A program made the translations under genes and the position numbers. Under the pieces are notes generated by a model. It was not told the DNA's origin. It saw only the letters and a program-made list of their open reading frames with translations, and did not search any database. DNA of 64,000 nt from UBA1381 sp964399965. GTDB lineage: Bacteria > Bacillota > Clostridia > UBA1381. Each line of letters begins with the position of its first letter. The first letter of the stretch is position 1. Below, piece by piece: positions 23,592 through 32,650 of this stretch. Where the stretch lies: assembly GCA_964399965.1 (NCBI GenBank), contig CAYNRX010000006.1, positions 14,148 through 78,147 of the forward strand, given 5' to 3'.

Positions 23592-25058
23592 ATGGAAACT
23601 TACTTAAATGCTATTGACGAAGTTATAAAAAATGGCAAATACAAGGATGATTGGCGTTCCCTTTATCAATACGAGGTTCCGGAATGGTACAAAAAAGCGC
23701 GATTCGGGATATTCATACATTGGGGCATATATTCCGTTCCCGCGTATGACAGCGAGTGGTACGCAAGAAATATGTATATACAAGGGAGCAAAGCATATGA
23801 GCATCATGTAAAGGTATACGGTGAACAAAAGGATTTCGGATACAAGGATTTTATTCCGCTCTTTAAGGCGGAGAAATTTGATCCGGCCGAGTGGGCGGAG
23901 CTGTTTAAAAAAGCGGGAGCGCAGTATGTGATGCCGGTGGCCGAGCATCATGATGGCTTCCAAATGTATGATAGCGATATATCGGAATGGAACGCAAAGA
24001 AAATGGGGCCGTGCCGTGACGTTTTGGGCGAGATATTCGAGGAATGCCGCGCGCGGGATATTGTATGCTGTGCTTCGAGCCATAGGGTCGAGCATTGGTT
24101 TTTCATGGGGCACGGAAAAGAATTTGAATCTGATATAAAGGAGCCGCTAAAACGCGGGGATCTGTACTGGCCATCGATGCCTGAGCCGGATCATATGGAT
24201 ATAAATTCGGAGCCTGCGCCAACGAAAGAATTTCTTGACGACTGGCTTGTGCGCTGCTGCGAGATAGTGGATAAGTACAGACCGAGGAGCATATATTTCG
24301 ATTGGTGGATAGTACATAGTGCTCTAAAGCCGTATTTGAAAAAATTTGCCGCTTATTATTATAACAGGGCTGAGGAATGGGGAGAAGGCGTTGTTATAAA
24401 TTATAAGCTGGACGCGTTTCCTTTCGGGACAGCGGTGCTTGATATTGAGCGCGGTCAATTTGCGGACGCCAAGCCTTTTATATGGCAGACCGATACGGCT
24501 GTCGCTCTGAATTCGTGGGGATACACCGAAAACAATAAATATAAACGGACGTCACAGCTCGTTTGCGATCTTGTTGATATCGTAAGCAAAAACGGCCGGC
24601 TTCTGTTGAACATCGGGCCGAAGGCGGACGGAACTATCCCTGAGGATGACAGGCGGATACTTCTGGAGATCGGAGAATGGCTGAAGATAAACGGCGAAGC
24701 GATATATGATTCCCGGCCGTGGAAAATAGCGTCAGAAGGGCCGGCTGTTATGCGCGACGGTGATTTTGCAGACGCTGAGGAGAAGATATTCACAAGCGAG
24801 GATTTCCGTTTTATGGTGAAGGATTCAAGCGTTTACGCCGTTTGCATGAATATGAAGGATCGCGATGAGGTATTGATAAAGGCGTTTGCCGATAGGACAG
24901 GGAAACATGCGGCATTCTTTGCCGACAATATACGTTCGGTAAAACGTCTTGGCTCTGACACAGCGCCGGAATGGGAGCGTACCGGGAGCGGACTCCGGAT
25001 AAGGACAGAGGCTGTACGGACGGATATGCCGGTGGTGTTCAGGATAGACACTGAATGA
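23592..25058 (+). CDS. Alpha-L-fucosidase, GH29
   Basis: This 488-residue retaining glycosidase releases terminal fucose. The GH29 opening WYKKARFGIFIHWGIYSVPA, the EHHDGFQMYDS block and the nucleophile segment SIYFDWW are clear. No signal peptide is visible, so it acts inside the cell on imported oligosaccharides. The ATG at 23592 has AAGGAAAGGAAG upstream; 23562 is less likely. A fucosidase suits a gut bacterium using host or milk glycans. Confidence 0.93.
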   Translation: METYLNAIDEVIKNGKYKDDWRSLYQYEVPEWYKKARFGIFIHWGIYSVPAYDSEWYARNMYIQGSKAYEHHVKVYGEQKDFGYKDFIPLFKAEKFDPAEWAELFKKAGAQYVMPVAEHHDGFQMYDSDISEWNAKKMGPCRDVLGEIFEECRARDIVCCASSHRVEHWFFMGHGKEFESDIKEPLKRGDLYWPSMPEPDHMDINSEPAPTKEFLDDWLVRCCEIVDKYRPRSIYFDWWIVHSALKPYLKKFAAYYYNRAEEWGEGVVINYKLDAFPFGTAVLDIERGQFADAKPFIWQTDTAVALNSWGYTENNKYKRTSQLVCDLVDIVSKNGRLLLNIGPKADGTIPEDDRRILLEIGEWLKINGEAIYDSRPWKIASEGPAVMRDGDFADAEEKIFTSEDFRFMVKDSSVYAVCMNMKDRDEVLIKAFADRTGKHAAFFADNIRSVKRLGSDTAPEWERTGSGLRIRTEAVRTDMPVVFRIDTE

Positions 25059-25150
25059 GAAGGCGGCGCAGAAAACACCGTGGTTTTGCGGAAGGTAAAT
25101 AGGCCGGGATATATGAATGGTCGGGGAGTAAATGTTTGGTGAAAAAGAAT

Positions 25151-25195
25151 AGCTGCCGGTTAGCGGTTATGACCGTTGACCGGCAGCTTTTTTTC
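25151..25195 (+). terminator. Terminator of the fucosidase gene
   Basis: AGCTGCCGGT (25151-25160) pairs with ACCGGCAGCT (25179-25188), followed by a T-run; it lies between convergent genes. Confidence 0.88.
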
Positions 25196-25223
25196 AGATC
25201 AAATGCTCTGAACCGTTTTTAAC

Positions 25224-26966
25224 TTATTTGTTGTCAAAAAGCGGCCTTTTTGTATATGTCGTATGCAGAAGCTCGTGCGCCTTGTGAGAACCGGGAGTTT
25301 CCAGATAATCTCTGTACAAGAGCTTGATATCGGGATTTTCGTGGCTCTTTCTGACAGAGGAATTGGCGTCCTCGCTGTAAAGAGCCTTTGCCCGCTCGGC
25401 TTTCACGTCAACGTCCATCCAGGTCTTGGCGGAGCATATCGGCTGTCCGCCGCCGGTAACGCAGCCGCCTGGACAGGCCATTATCTCGATGAAATCATAC
25501 TCAGCTTCGCCGGAACGTATGGAATTTAACAGCCGTCTGGCATTGCCCAAGCCGTGAGCGACTGCGGCGCGTACGGTCATATCACCTATCTGTACATTGG
25601 CTGTCTTTATGCCGTCAGTACCTCTTACGGCGTGATACTCAACGTTTTCCAGCGATTGGCCGCTAACTATCTCGGAGACCGTTCTTAACGCCGCCTCCAT
25701 AACGCCGCCGGTCGCGCCAAAGATAACGCCTGCGCCGGACGCTCTTTCAAACGGCTGATCGAAATCCTCGTTGGGCAGCTCGGTGAAGTTAATGCCGTTC
25801 TCCTTTATCATGCGCGCCAGCTCGCGGGTGGAGATGACGATATCCACATCCCGCAAACCGTTTGAATTAAGCTCCGGCCGCCCGGCCTCGAATTTCTTGG
25901 CCACGCAGGGCATTACCGATACGACAACGATACTGTCGGGATCTATATCATTTTTCTCAGCGTAATATGATTTCAATATTGCGCCGAACATCTCATGCGG
26001 CGATTTGCAGCTTGAGAGGTTGTCGAGAAAATCAGGGAAGTTGTGCTCGCAGAATTTTATCCAGCCGGGGCTGCAGGAGGTTATCATCGGCAGCTTGCCG
26101 CCTTTTTTTATACGCTCCAAAAGCTCCGTGCCCTCTTCCATTATCGTAAGGTCTGCGCCGGTATCGGTGTCGAATACCCTGTCGAAGCCCATGCGTCTAA
26201 GAGCGGCGGCCATCTTACCGGTGACCGGAGTGCCCATCGGGTAACCGAACTCTTCGCCGAGGGCGGCTCTTACGGCAGGAGCCGTCTGTACTATCACGTA
26301 CTTGTGCGGATCGGCTATCGCCTCCCATACCTCGTCGGTGTTGTCGCGCTCGCGCAGAGCGCCTACGGGACAAGCGGCTATGCATTGGCCGCAGTTTACG
26401 CAGGAAGTCTCCGCCAAAGGCTTGTCAAATGCGCAGGCTACCTTGGTGGAAAAGCCTCGCTCCATCGTATCGATAGCGCCTACCGTCTGGATGTTTTTGC
26501 AGACGTTTACACAGCGGCGGCAGAGTATGCACTTGTTGTCGTCGCGGATTATCGACGGCGACAGATCGTCTATCTCAAAATGGTTCTGTACTCCCTCGAA
26601 CGGTATCTCATCGATACCCAGATCCTCGCAAAGTTTTTGCAGCTCGCAGTTGCGGCTGCGGACGCAGGTGAGACATTTGCGGTCGTGGCTTGAGAGGATA
26701 AGCTCCAGCGTAGCTTTCCTGGCGGCCTTTACCTTCGGAGAATGCGTAAGCACCTCAAGACCCTCGGATACCGGATATATGCAGGCGGCCTGCAAGCTCC
26801 TGGCTCCCTTTACCTCCACCACGCACATGCGGCAGGCGCCGATCTGGCATACATCCTTAAGGTAGCAAAGAGTGGGTATGTCGATGCCGGCCTGTCTGGC
26901 TGCTTCCAAAACGGTATATTCTTCGGGAACGGTTATCTCCCGGTGATTTATTTTCAGCGTTACCAT
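25224..26966 (-). CDS. hydA: NADH-dependent [FeFe] hydrogenase, catalytic subunit
   Basis: This 580-residue protein makes or uses H2 in the cytosol. In order: a plant-type [2Fe-2S] domain (CYLKDVCQIGACRMC), a His-Cys cluster segment (HDRKCLTCVRSRNCELQKLC), two [4Fe-4S] clusters (CILCRRCVNVCK, CVNCGQCIAACPVG) and the H-cluster domain with TSCSPGW, MPCVAKK and MACPGGCVTGGG. This matches group A3 trimeric hydrogenases that use NADH and reduced ferredoxin together. Last gene of the four-gene operon. Confidence 0.95.
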   Translation of the reverse strand: MVTLKINHREITVPEEYTVLEAARQAGIDIPTLCYLKDVCQIGACRMCVVEVKGARSLQAACIYPVSEGLEVLTHSPKVKAARKATLELILSSHDRKCLTCVRSRNCELQKLCEDLGIDEIPFEGVQNHFEIDDLSPSIIRDDNKCILCRRCVNVCKNIQTVGAIDTMERGFSTKVACAFDKPLAETSCVNCGQCIAACPVGALRERDNTDEVWEAIADPHKYVIVQTAPAVRAALGEEFGYPMGTPVTGKMAAALRRMGFDRVFDTDTGADLTIMEEGTELLERIKKGGKLPMITSCSPGWIKFCEHNFPDFLDNLSSCKSPHEMFGAILKSYYAEKNDIDPDSIVVVSVMPCVAKKFEAGRPELNSNGLRDVDIVISTRELARMIKENGINFTELPNEDFDQPFERASGAGVIFGATGGVMEAALRTVSEIVSGQSLENVEYHAVRGTDGIKTANVQIGDMTVRAAVAHGLGNARRLLNSIRSGEAEYDFIEIMACPGGCVTGGGQPICSAKTWMDVDVKAERAKALYSEDANSSVRKSHENPDIKLLYRDYLETPGSHKAHELLHTTYTKRPLFDNK

Positions 26967-26981
26967 TAAACCTTTCCTCCC

Positions 26982-28775
26982 TTATTTGTGTATTGCCTTA
27001 AACGGGCATTTGGTGATACATACGCCGCACTTGATGCACTTGTCGGGATCGATCGTAAACGGCGACTTTATCTCTCCGCTTATCGCTTCTACCGGGCAGT
27101 TCTTTGCACAGATGCTGCATCCCTTACATTTGTTGGGGTCGATCTCGTAGTGCGAAAGCGCCTTACAGACTCCGGCCGGACATTTCTTGTCTCTAACGTG
27201 GGCTATGTATTCATCGCGGAAATAACGCAGCGTGCTGAGGACGGGATTGGGCGCGGTCTGTCCCAGTCCGCACAATGCCGAAGCCTTTATGCTGTTGCAA
27301 AGCTCCTCTAAACGATCCAGATCCTCCATTGTGCCCTGACCTTCGGTTATCTTTGTCAATATTTCCAGCATTCTGCGCGTGCCTATTCGGCAGGGGGCGC
27401 ATTTTCCGCAGGATTCGTCAACAGTAAATTCGAGGAAAAACTTGGCTATATCCACCATACAGTTGTCCTCGTCCATAACGATAAGACCGCCCGAACCCAT
27501 CATTGAACCGATAGCGGTCAGCGAATCGTAGTCGATGGGCGTATTTATAAGAGAGGCCGGTATACAGCCGCCGGAAGGTCCGCCGGTCTGAGCAGCCTTG
27601 AATTTCTTGCCGCCGGGGATGCCGCCGCCTATGTCCTCTACTATCTCGCGGAGCGTGGTGCCCATAGGCACTTCCACGAGACCGGTGTTGTTTATCTTGC
27701 CGCCGAGAGCGAACACCTTGGTGCCCTTGGACTTTTCTGTGCCCAGCTTTGCATACCATGCTCCGCCCTTGGAAAGGATTATCGGTATGTTTGCATAGGT
27801 CTCTACGTTATTAAGAAGAGTCGGTTTGCCCCATAGACCCTTTACGGCCGGGAACGGCGGACGGCAGCGCGGCTCTCCGCGGTGACCCTCGATAGAAGTC
27901 ATCAGAGCCGTTTCCTCTCCGCAGACGAAAGCTCCCGCACCCAGGCGTATCTCCAGATCAAACGAGAAGTCGGTGCCCAGTATATTTTCGCCCAAAAGGC
28001 CGTAATCCCTGGCCCGGGCTATCGCTATCTTAAGCCGCTCCACCGCTATCGGATATTCGGCGCGGATGTAAACGTAGCCCATATCGGCACCTACTGTGTA
28101 GGCTGCGATAGACATTGCTTCAATAACGGAATGGGGATCGCCCTCAAGGATCGAACGATCCATAAATGCGCCGGGGTCACCCTCATCGGCGTTGCAGCAG
28201 ACATATTTCTGCTCGCCCTCGGCAGCGCGGGTGAAATTCCACTTCATCCAGGTAGGGAAACCGCCGCCGCCGCGGCCGCGAAGACCGCTCGTCTTAAGCT
28301 CGTTTATAACGTCGTCCGGCGTCATTTCGGTAAGAACCTTGGTAAGCGCCTTATAGCCGCCTGCAGCTATGTATTCGTCTATATTTTCCGGGTCGATAAC
28401 GCCGGCGTTGCGAAGAGCGATCCTGCGCTGCTTTTTGTAAAAGCCGGTGTCGGAAAGGCTCTTTATATCTCCGTTTTCATGCACGGTCTCCTGATACAAA
28501 AGCCTTGTTACCATACGTCCCTTTAAGATGTGTTCCTCTACTATCTCTTTTATATCCTCCGGTTTTACCATGCTGTAGAAAGCTCCGGCCGGATATACAA
28601 TCATTATCGGCCCCAGTGCGCACAGGCCAAAGCAGCCCGTCTTTATTACCTTTATCTCGTCCTGAAGTCCGTGTGCTTCAAGCTGCTTATGAAGCTCGTC
28701 TACGATCTTCTGGCAGCCTGAGGAGGTGCAGCCCGTTCCGCCGCAGCACAATACCTGCCCTGTGATTGTTCCCAT
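26982..28775 (-). CDS. hydB: NADH-dependent hydrogenase subunit, NuoF-like
   Basis: This 597-residue flavoprotein takes electrons from NADH through FMN. It has an N-terminal thioredoxin-like [2Fe-2S] domain (CCGGTGCTSSGC...CFGLC), the NuoF core with FMN/NADH glycine motif GRGGGGFPTWM, the CGKCAPCRIGT cluster site, and two C-terminal [4Fe-4S] ferredoxin motifs (CKGCSICAKNCP, CIKCGVCITKCP). It is 15 bp upstream of hydA on the minus strand. Confidence 0.95.
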   Translation of the reverse strand: MGTITGQVLCCGGTGCTSSGCQKIVDELHKQLEAHGLQDEIKVIKTGCFGLCALGPIMIVYPAGAFYSMVKPEDIKEIVEEHILKGRMVTRLLYQETVHENGDIKSLSDTGFYKKQRRIALRNAGVIDPENIDEYIAAGGYKALTKVLTEMTPDDVINELKTSGLRGRGGGGFPTWMKWNFTRAAEGEQKYVCCNADEGDPGAFMDRSILEGDPHSVIEAMSIAAYTVGADMGYVYIRAEYPIAVERLKIAIARARDYGLLGENILGTDFSFDLEIRLGAGAFVCGEETALMTSIEGHRGEPRCRPPFPAVKGLWGKPTLLNNVETYANIPIILSKGGAWYAKLGTEKSKGTKVFALGGKINNTGLVEVPMGTTLREIVEDIGGGIPGGKKFKAAQTGGPSGGCIPASLINTPIDYDSLTAIGSMMGSGGLIVMDEDNCMVDIAKFFLEFTVDESCGKCAPCRIGTRRMLEILTKITEGQGTMEDLDRLEELCNSIKASALCGLGQTAPNPVLSTLRYFRDEYIAHVRDKKCPAGVCKALSHYEIDPNKCKGCSICAKNCPVEAISGEIKSPFTIDPDKCIKCGVCITKCPFKAIHK

Positions 28776-28799
28776 AGCTATACTCCCTTCGTGTTGGTC

Positions 28800-29153
28800 T
28801 TATATCGCATATTCTTCGACTATCTGTCCGCCGATCAAATGCTTTTCCACTATCTCTACCGCTTTTTCCGGTGTAAGATGGACGTAAGTCGTGCTTTCCC
28901 CGTCCTTGGTCACAACGGCCACCGGCTCCATGGAGCACAGCCCCATACAGCCTGACTGTTTTACCATAACATCATCGAGCTTATCAGAATAGACCTCAGA
29001 TACGAAAGCCTTCAAGACCTCGCGGGCGCCGGATTCGATCCCGCATTCTCCCATGCTGACCATTACCACCGGCCCTCTGTGCGGCTTGCGCATAGCGATG
29101 ATATGACGCTGGGATCTTCTTATCTGTTCAAGCTCTTCTATAGTTTTCTTCAT
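28800..29153 (-). CDS. Small thioredoxin-like [2Fe-2S] ferredoxin protein of the hydrogenase operon
   Basis: This 117-residue protein is typically found between the NuoE-like and NuoF-like genes of clostridial hydrogenase operons. The motif SMGECGIESGAREV and the later SGCMGLCSMEP carry the conserved cysteines. I use the ATG at 29153, nine bases after AAGGAG; the GTG at 29162 touches the ribosome site. Its role as an extra electron carrier or assembly partner is inferred from position. Confidence 0.87.
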   Translation of the reverse strand: MKKTIEELEQIRRSQRHIIAMRKPHRGPVVMVSMGECGIESGAREVLKAFVSEVYSDKLDDVMVKQSGCMGLCSMEPVAVVTKDGESTTYVHLTPEKAVEIVEKHLIGGQIVEEYAI

Positions 29154-29165
29154 AGCAAACACTCC

Positions 29166-29654
29166 TTACTGATATTTCTTGAGAATGTCCTCGACGTCGT
29201 CCGGCGTCAGTCTGCCGTATACATCGTCATTTATGGTAATTACCGGCGCCAGGCCGCAGGCTCCGATGCAGCGCGTGGCATCGATGGAAAACCTGCCGTC
29301 GGGAGTGCATTCTCCGACGTCTATGCCTAAAAGCTCCTTGACCTTCTCCAATATCTCGCCCGATCCCTTAACGTAGCAGGCCGTACCCAGACAGACGCCT
29401 ATTTTGTATTCGCCCTTCGGATACAGGGAAAACTGCGTGTAGAACGTAACTATCCCGTAAACCTCCGCCAGCGGTACGCCGAGCTTTTCGGCGATCATCT
29501 TCTGCACCTCTTCGGGAAGATAGCCGTATATCTCCTGCGCCTCGTGCAGCACAGGAATGACCGCCCCGTCCTGATCTTTGTGAGCGTCGATGACTGCCAG
29601 AAGCTTTTGTTCCTGCTCCGGAGTTCCGCGGAACGGCACAGTGTTGTGTTTCAT
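29166..29654 (-). CDS. hydC: NADH-dependent hydrogenase subunit, NuoE-like
   Basis: This is a 162-residue thioredoxin-like [2Fe-2S] protein. The helical N-terminal part contains the LPEEVQKMIAEKLGVP segment of NuoE, followed by the cluster cysteines in CLGTACYVKG and ATRCIGACGLAPV. The start is at 29654 with AGGAGG upstream. First gene of hydC-fd-hydB-hydA, which together form the likely electron-bifurcating hydrogenase that couples NADH and ferredoxin oxidation to H2 release. Confidence 0.94.
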   Translation of the reverse strand: MKHNTVPFRGTPEQEQKLLAVIDAHKDQDGAVIPVLHEAQEIYGYLPEEVQKMIAEKLGVPLAEVYGIVTFYTQFSLYPKGEYKIGVCLGTACYVKGSGEILEKVKELLGIDVGECTPDGRFSIDATRCIGACGLAPVITINDDVYGRLTPDDVEDILKKYQ

Positions 29655-29879
29655 AGCTTGCAAACCTCCTGTTATTTTATGCATGTTATATTCACATCTT
29701 TTTTATTATGTCATTTTTTTCGCCGACCGTCTATAGATTTTCGGCTTTGTTTACATTTCAAATTAGCTAAATTTTTCGGGATTTTTTGTGCAGATTAACC
29801 ATAGATACTGTTTTGTTTTTCCTGTTTTTGTCGTTTATATATGTCATTTACTCTAAAAGTTGCACTGGGAATATGAAAA

Positions 29880-29928
29880 TACCGCCTATATTGAGGCTGA
29901 TATCAAACCTTGCTTGATATAGGCGGTA
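29880..29928 (-). terminator. Terminator of the L,D-transpeptidase gene
   Basis: TACCGCCTATAT (29880-29891) pairs with ATATAGGCGGTA (29917-29928), with T-rich sequence on the minus-strand exit side. The 29655-29879 stretch is AT-rich and should hold the hyd promoter, but I could not fix one with good boxes. Confidence 0.75.
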
Positions 29929-29948
29929 TCGGGTATTTAGCTGTTGCT

Positions 29949-31196
29949 TCAGTTAGTTATGTAAATTTTTGTGTACAGTGGCACAGTGTTTATCAGCCAG
30001 TCGAGTTTATCCGGGCGCAGCCGCACGCAGCCGTGGGAAATGGCCACGCCGACGCGGCCGTCGTAGTCGGTGCCGTCATAGCGCAGGAGCGTGGAATGTA
30101 TCGCATAACCGCCGTTAAAGCGCATTATCGGCCCGCAATAGTAGTTGGAATACCGCCAGGCAGTTTCGCGCGAATAGTAGCGGTATTCGCCGGTGCAGGT
30201 GGGAGTGGAAGGCTTGCCGATGGCACAGGGGAAGGAATTTATCAATACCCATTCGCCTTTGGAGCCCTGGTATACTCTTACCAGGTATTCCGACTTGGAT
30301 ATCCATATCAGATAGTCCGTCTGGCTGGCGATACCGCGCCGGTTTACGGTATTGGCTGTCTCTCCCTGAGAGGCGATAAGGGCGGCTATCCTGGCGGCCT
30401 CCTCGACCTCCCGCGCTATCGGGGAGTAGCTGACGTTGATGTCATATGTATCATCATCGGGAGTGTATACGGTTATTTCACAGCCGAAGCCCTCGGCCAT
30501 ATCACGCAGCGGCACGAATATAGCCCCTGCATCAAGGATCATCGTGTTCTGGGGCATTGTGTATTCAGTGCCGTTATGTACTATCGCAGGATAGCCGACA
30601 GTGAACACTTCCTTATAATCGCCGATGCTTACCTCCACCGACTGCGTATCCTCCCAGTAGGTATTGTTGACAACACCTATCGCATCAGCCATGCCTATCA
30701 CCGGCACCATGGTGGTCCCGTTTATGAGCCGTGCTCCCGGGTCAAGGGGAACGGGTTCGCCGTCAACAAAGATATTTACTTTTTTTTCGCAATAGGGAAC
30801 GGCGTCCATCCAGAAATCGTCTATGACCGCTCCGTCAGCCGTTTCCTCGCTCTGCAGGAAAACAACGTCCCCTACAGGGGCTATGCGCCAGTTGTAGTCG
30901 AGATTTTTCAGTCCGCCCGCCAGCCGCAGTTGGAAGCATTCCCCGGCCTCGTAGCCGGGCGTAGAAAATTCCACAACGGTGTTTTCGGTATAGCGATCCA
31001 CTGTAAATTCTGCCGTATCGATAAGAGTTGCCCCATCGGAGGCGTACAGCTCAAGCGTGGCTGTATTGTCGAGAATTATCCCCGTAGGCAGCAGCCTTAG
31101 GTATACGGTGACCGTATCGACAGAGGCTGCCGAAGCCGCCGCGGACAGGATCAGCATCAGTACGAAGGCAAAAGATATCCCAAATAGTTTTTTCAT
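29949..31196 (-). CDS. Secreted L,D-transpeptidase with copper-amine-oxidase-like stalk domain
   Basis: This 415-residue exported enzyme has a signal peptide (residues 1-23, cut near ASAASV), a beta-rich N-terminal part, a stalk domain (about residues 135-250, FVDGEPVPLDPGARLINGT type) and a C-terminal YkuD domain with the catalytic Cys in SHGCVRL and the upstream His in YAIHSTLL. It probably makes 3-3 peptidoglycan cross-links or anchors proteins. It has its own promoter at 31230-31258. Confidence 0.92.
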   Translation of the reverse strand: MKKLFGISFAFVLMLILSAAASAASVDTVTVYLRLLPTGIILDNTATLELYASDGATLIDTAEFTVDRYTENTVVEFSTPGYEAGECFQLRLAGGLKNLDYNWRIAPVGDVVFLQSEETADGAVIDDFWMDAVPYCEKKVNIFVDGEPVPLDPGARLINGTTMVPVIGMADAIGVVNNTYWEDTQSVEVSIGDYKEVFTVGYPAIVHNGTEYTMPQNTMILDAGAIFVPLRDMAEGFGCEITVYTPDDDTYDINVSYSPIAREVEEAARIAALIASQGETANTVNRRGIASQTDYLIWISKSEYLVRVYQGSKGEWVLINSFPCAIGKPSTPTCTGEYRYYSRETAWRYSNYYCGPIMRFNGGYAIHSTLLRYDGTDYDGRVGVAISHGCVRLRPDKLDWLINTVPLYTKIYITN

Positions 31197-31229
31197 AGGA
31201 AAACCCCCTTTGTTATTGCTTATATATTA

Positions 31230-31258
31230 AATATAGCAGAACAAAGAGGGTTTGTCAA
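31230..31258 (-). promoter_or_regulatory. Promoter of the L,D-transpeptidase gene
   Basis: On the minus strand TTGACA (31258-31253), 17 bp, TATATT (31235-31230). Confidence 0.8.
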
Positions 31259-31294
31259 CTGAATTTTTCGTCGAATTATACAAAAAAACGGTTT

Positions 31295-32650
31295 TTATTC
31301 TTCTGTCATAAATACGCTTGCCAGAGCTATCCAAGCTTCACGGTTTTTAAGCCATATCAGCTGCAGCTCGTCAAGCGAGACAGGAGCCGCTCCATCGCCT
31401 ATACGCACGATTATCCCCGGAATGCCCTCGTGGAAGGTGGACCAGTTCGTAAAGCTGCCGGCCACTATTTCATCATCCGGTTCGGAGGTCACGTCATAGA
31501 CCATGAGGTTTGCCAGGGCTATTGCCATCTGCGCCGCATCGAGCGAGGACGCTATATCCGGGTCATAGCGCAGTACGATATCAGAGCCGGTTGTGTAGTA
31601 GCACATGGAGCCGATAAAATTATATTGCTCAAGAAGCTGCTTTATTGCCGCGGTCTCGGGAGCGTCGCTGTCCCCGGCATAGCCGGTAGAGGAAGGATGG
31701 TCGATTATCTCAGATCCTTCTTCACGGCGGTCGAAGTTATGATAGAGATCCACCCCGTCAAAATTTGCGCCCCAGGTCTTGAAATAGCTGTTCTCAAGCG
31801 CGGAGGTGCGGCCGGAAAGCCGGTCCTGACGGTATATTTCCCGCAGACGCTCGCTTTCGGCTTCATCATCTATGCCGTCTATGCCGCCCTGGGATATCAT
31901 TACCCCATCGGGGTTTAGCATTGGCACGATATGGAAAGCAATGTTGTCAAAAACATCGCTATAGTTTATGTCGTTGAAAAATCCCGTGTCGTAGTATTCA
32001 AGATAATATTCCAGCTGCTTCATCAAAAGCAGCGTGCCCATATATTCGGCGCCGCGCACTCCCGACATAAGGAGGATATGGCGGTCGGCGTCCTTGTTCC
32101 CGACAATGATGTCATAGACCTTGTTTCCGCCCGGGGTGTCGGTAAGGGAGGAGTATGACATATGGGAGCCGTATTTCTCCTCTAGCTGCGACAGATCGCC
32201 CTCAAATTCAGTGAAGGTGTAATTGGCGCTGTTCGTATCCACTATTGTAAGATCGGAAAGTGAATAGGAAAAGGCGGATTTGAGCGTGTAGGCCGGCAGA
32301 TACCCTTCTATTGTAGAGCCTATCAGGCGTACCTTGAAATATCCATCGGTTATCTCGTTCATAAATTCCACAATGGAGCCGGAGGAGATCTTCGCCAGCT
32401 CCGCCCCGTCCGTCTCCGAGGGCTTATCGAGCAGGGAAGCCTGCCCCTCGGTAATGACTGTGTATTTTTCGTAGACCGGTTCCTCGGTAGCCTGGGGGAT
32501 CTCCATGTTTTCGTATTTTTCTATAACCCCGTTGAGATATTCTTGCTGTTCCCTATTATGGGATAGCCGGGCGATGATGCCGGCTGCTGCTATCACGATG
32601 AGTACCGCTGCCGGAATAATGAACAAAAGCAGCTTTTTCTTCACTGGCAT
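31295..32650 (-). CDS. M14 carboxypeptidase-like pseudoenzyme with SH3 domain
   Basis: This 451-residue protein has one N-terminal membrane anchor (about residues 7-27), an SH3b-type domain (about residues 65-125, ASLLDKPSETDG to EGYLPAYTL) and an M14 fold. The fold is recognised by PMLNPDGV, FDGVDLYHNFD (for DLNRNF) and SDAPETAAI. The zinc and catalytic residues are replaced: RGAE for HxxE, MCYY where the third ligand His is expected, and PGIIVRIG for PxxTVELG. It probably binds cell-wall peptides rather than cutting them. Its ribosome site AAGGAG is the end of ymdB. Confidence 0.75.
   Translation of the reverse strand: MPVKKKLLLFIIPAAVLIVIAAAGIIARLSHNREQQEYLNGVIEKYENMEIPQATEEPVYEKYTVITEGQASLLDKPSETDGAELAKISSGSIVEFMNEITDGYFKVRLIGSTIEGYLPAYTLKSAFSYSLSDLTIVDTNSANYTFTEFEGDLSQLEEKYGSHMSYSSLTDTPGGNKVYDIIVGNKDADRHILLMSGVRGAEYMGTLLLMKQLEYYLEYYDTGFFNDINYSDVFDNIAFHIVPMLNPDGVMISQGGIDGIDDEAESERLREIYRQDRLSGRTSALENSYFKTWGANFDGVDLYHNFDRREEGSEIIDHPSSTGYAGDSDAPETAAIKQLLEQYNFIGSMCYYTTGSDIVLRYDPDIASSLDAAQMAIALANLMVYDVTSEPDDEIVAGSFTNWSTFHEGIPGIIVRIGDGAAPVSLDELQLIWLKNREAWIALASVFMTEE

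Noticed and set aside
26043..26693. Long plus-strand frames opposite hydA
   Set aside because: They are shadows of the high-GC third positions of the hydrogenase genes.
28800..29153. Missing fourth cysteine in the small ferredoxin as decay
   Set aside because: As I recall the family between NuoE- and NuoF-like genes, the GECG/GTCG pattern with one Cys in this region is usual, so I do not count it as damage.
29910..31100. A 396-codon plus-strand frame opposite the L,D-transpeptidase
   Set aside because: It starts inside the terminator of the real gene, has no ribosome site and no protein-like motifs.
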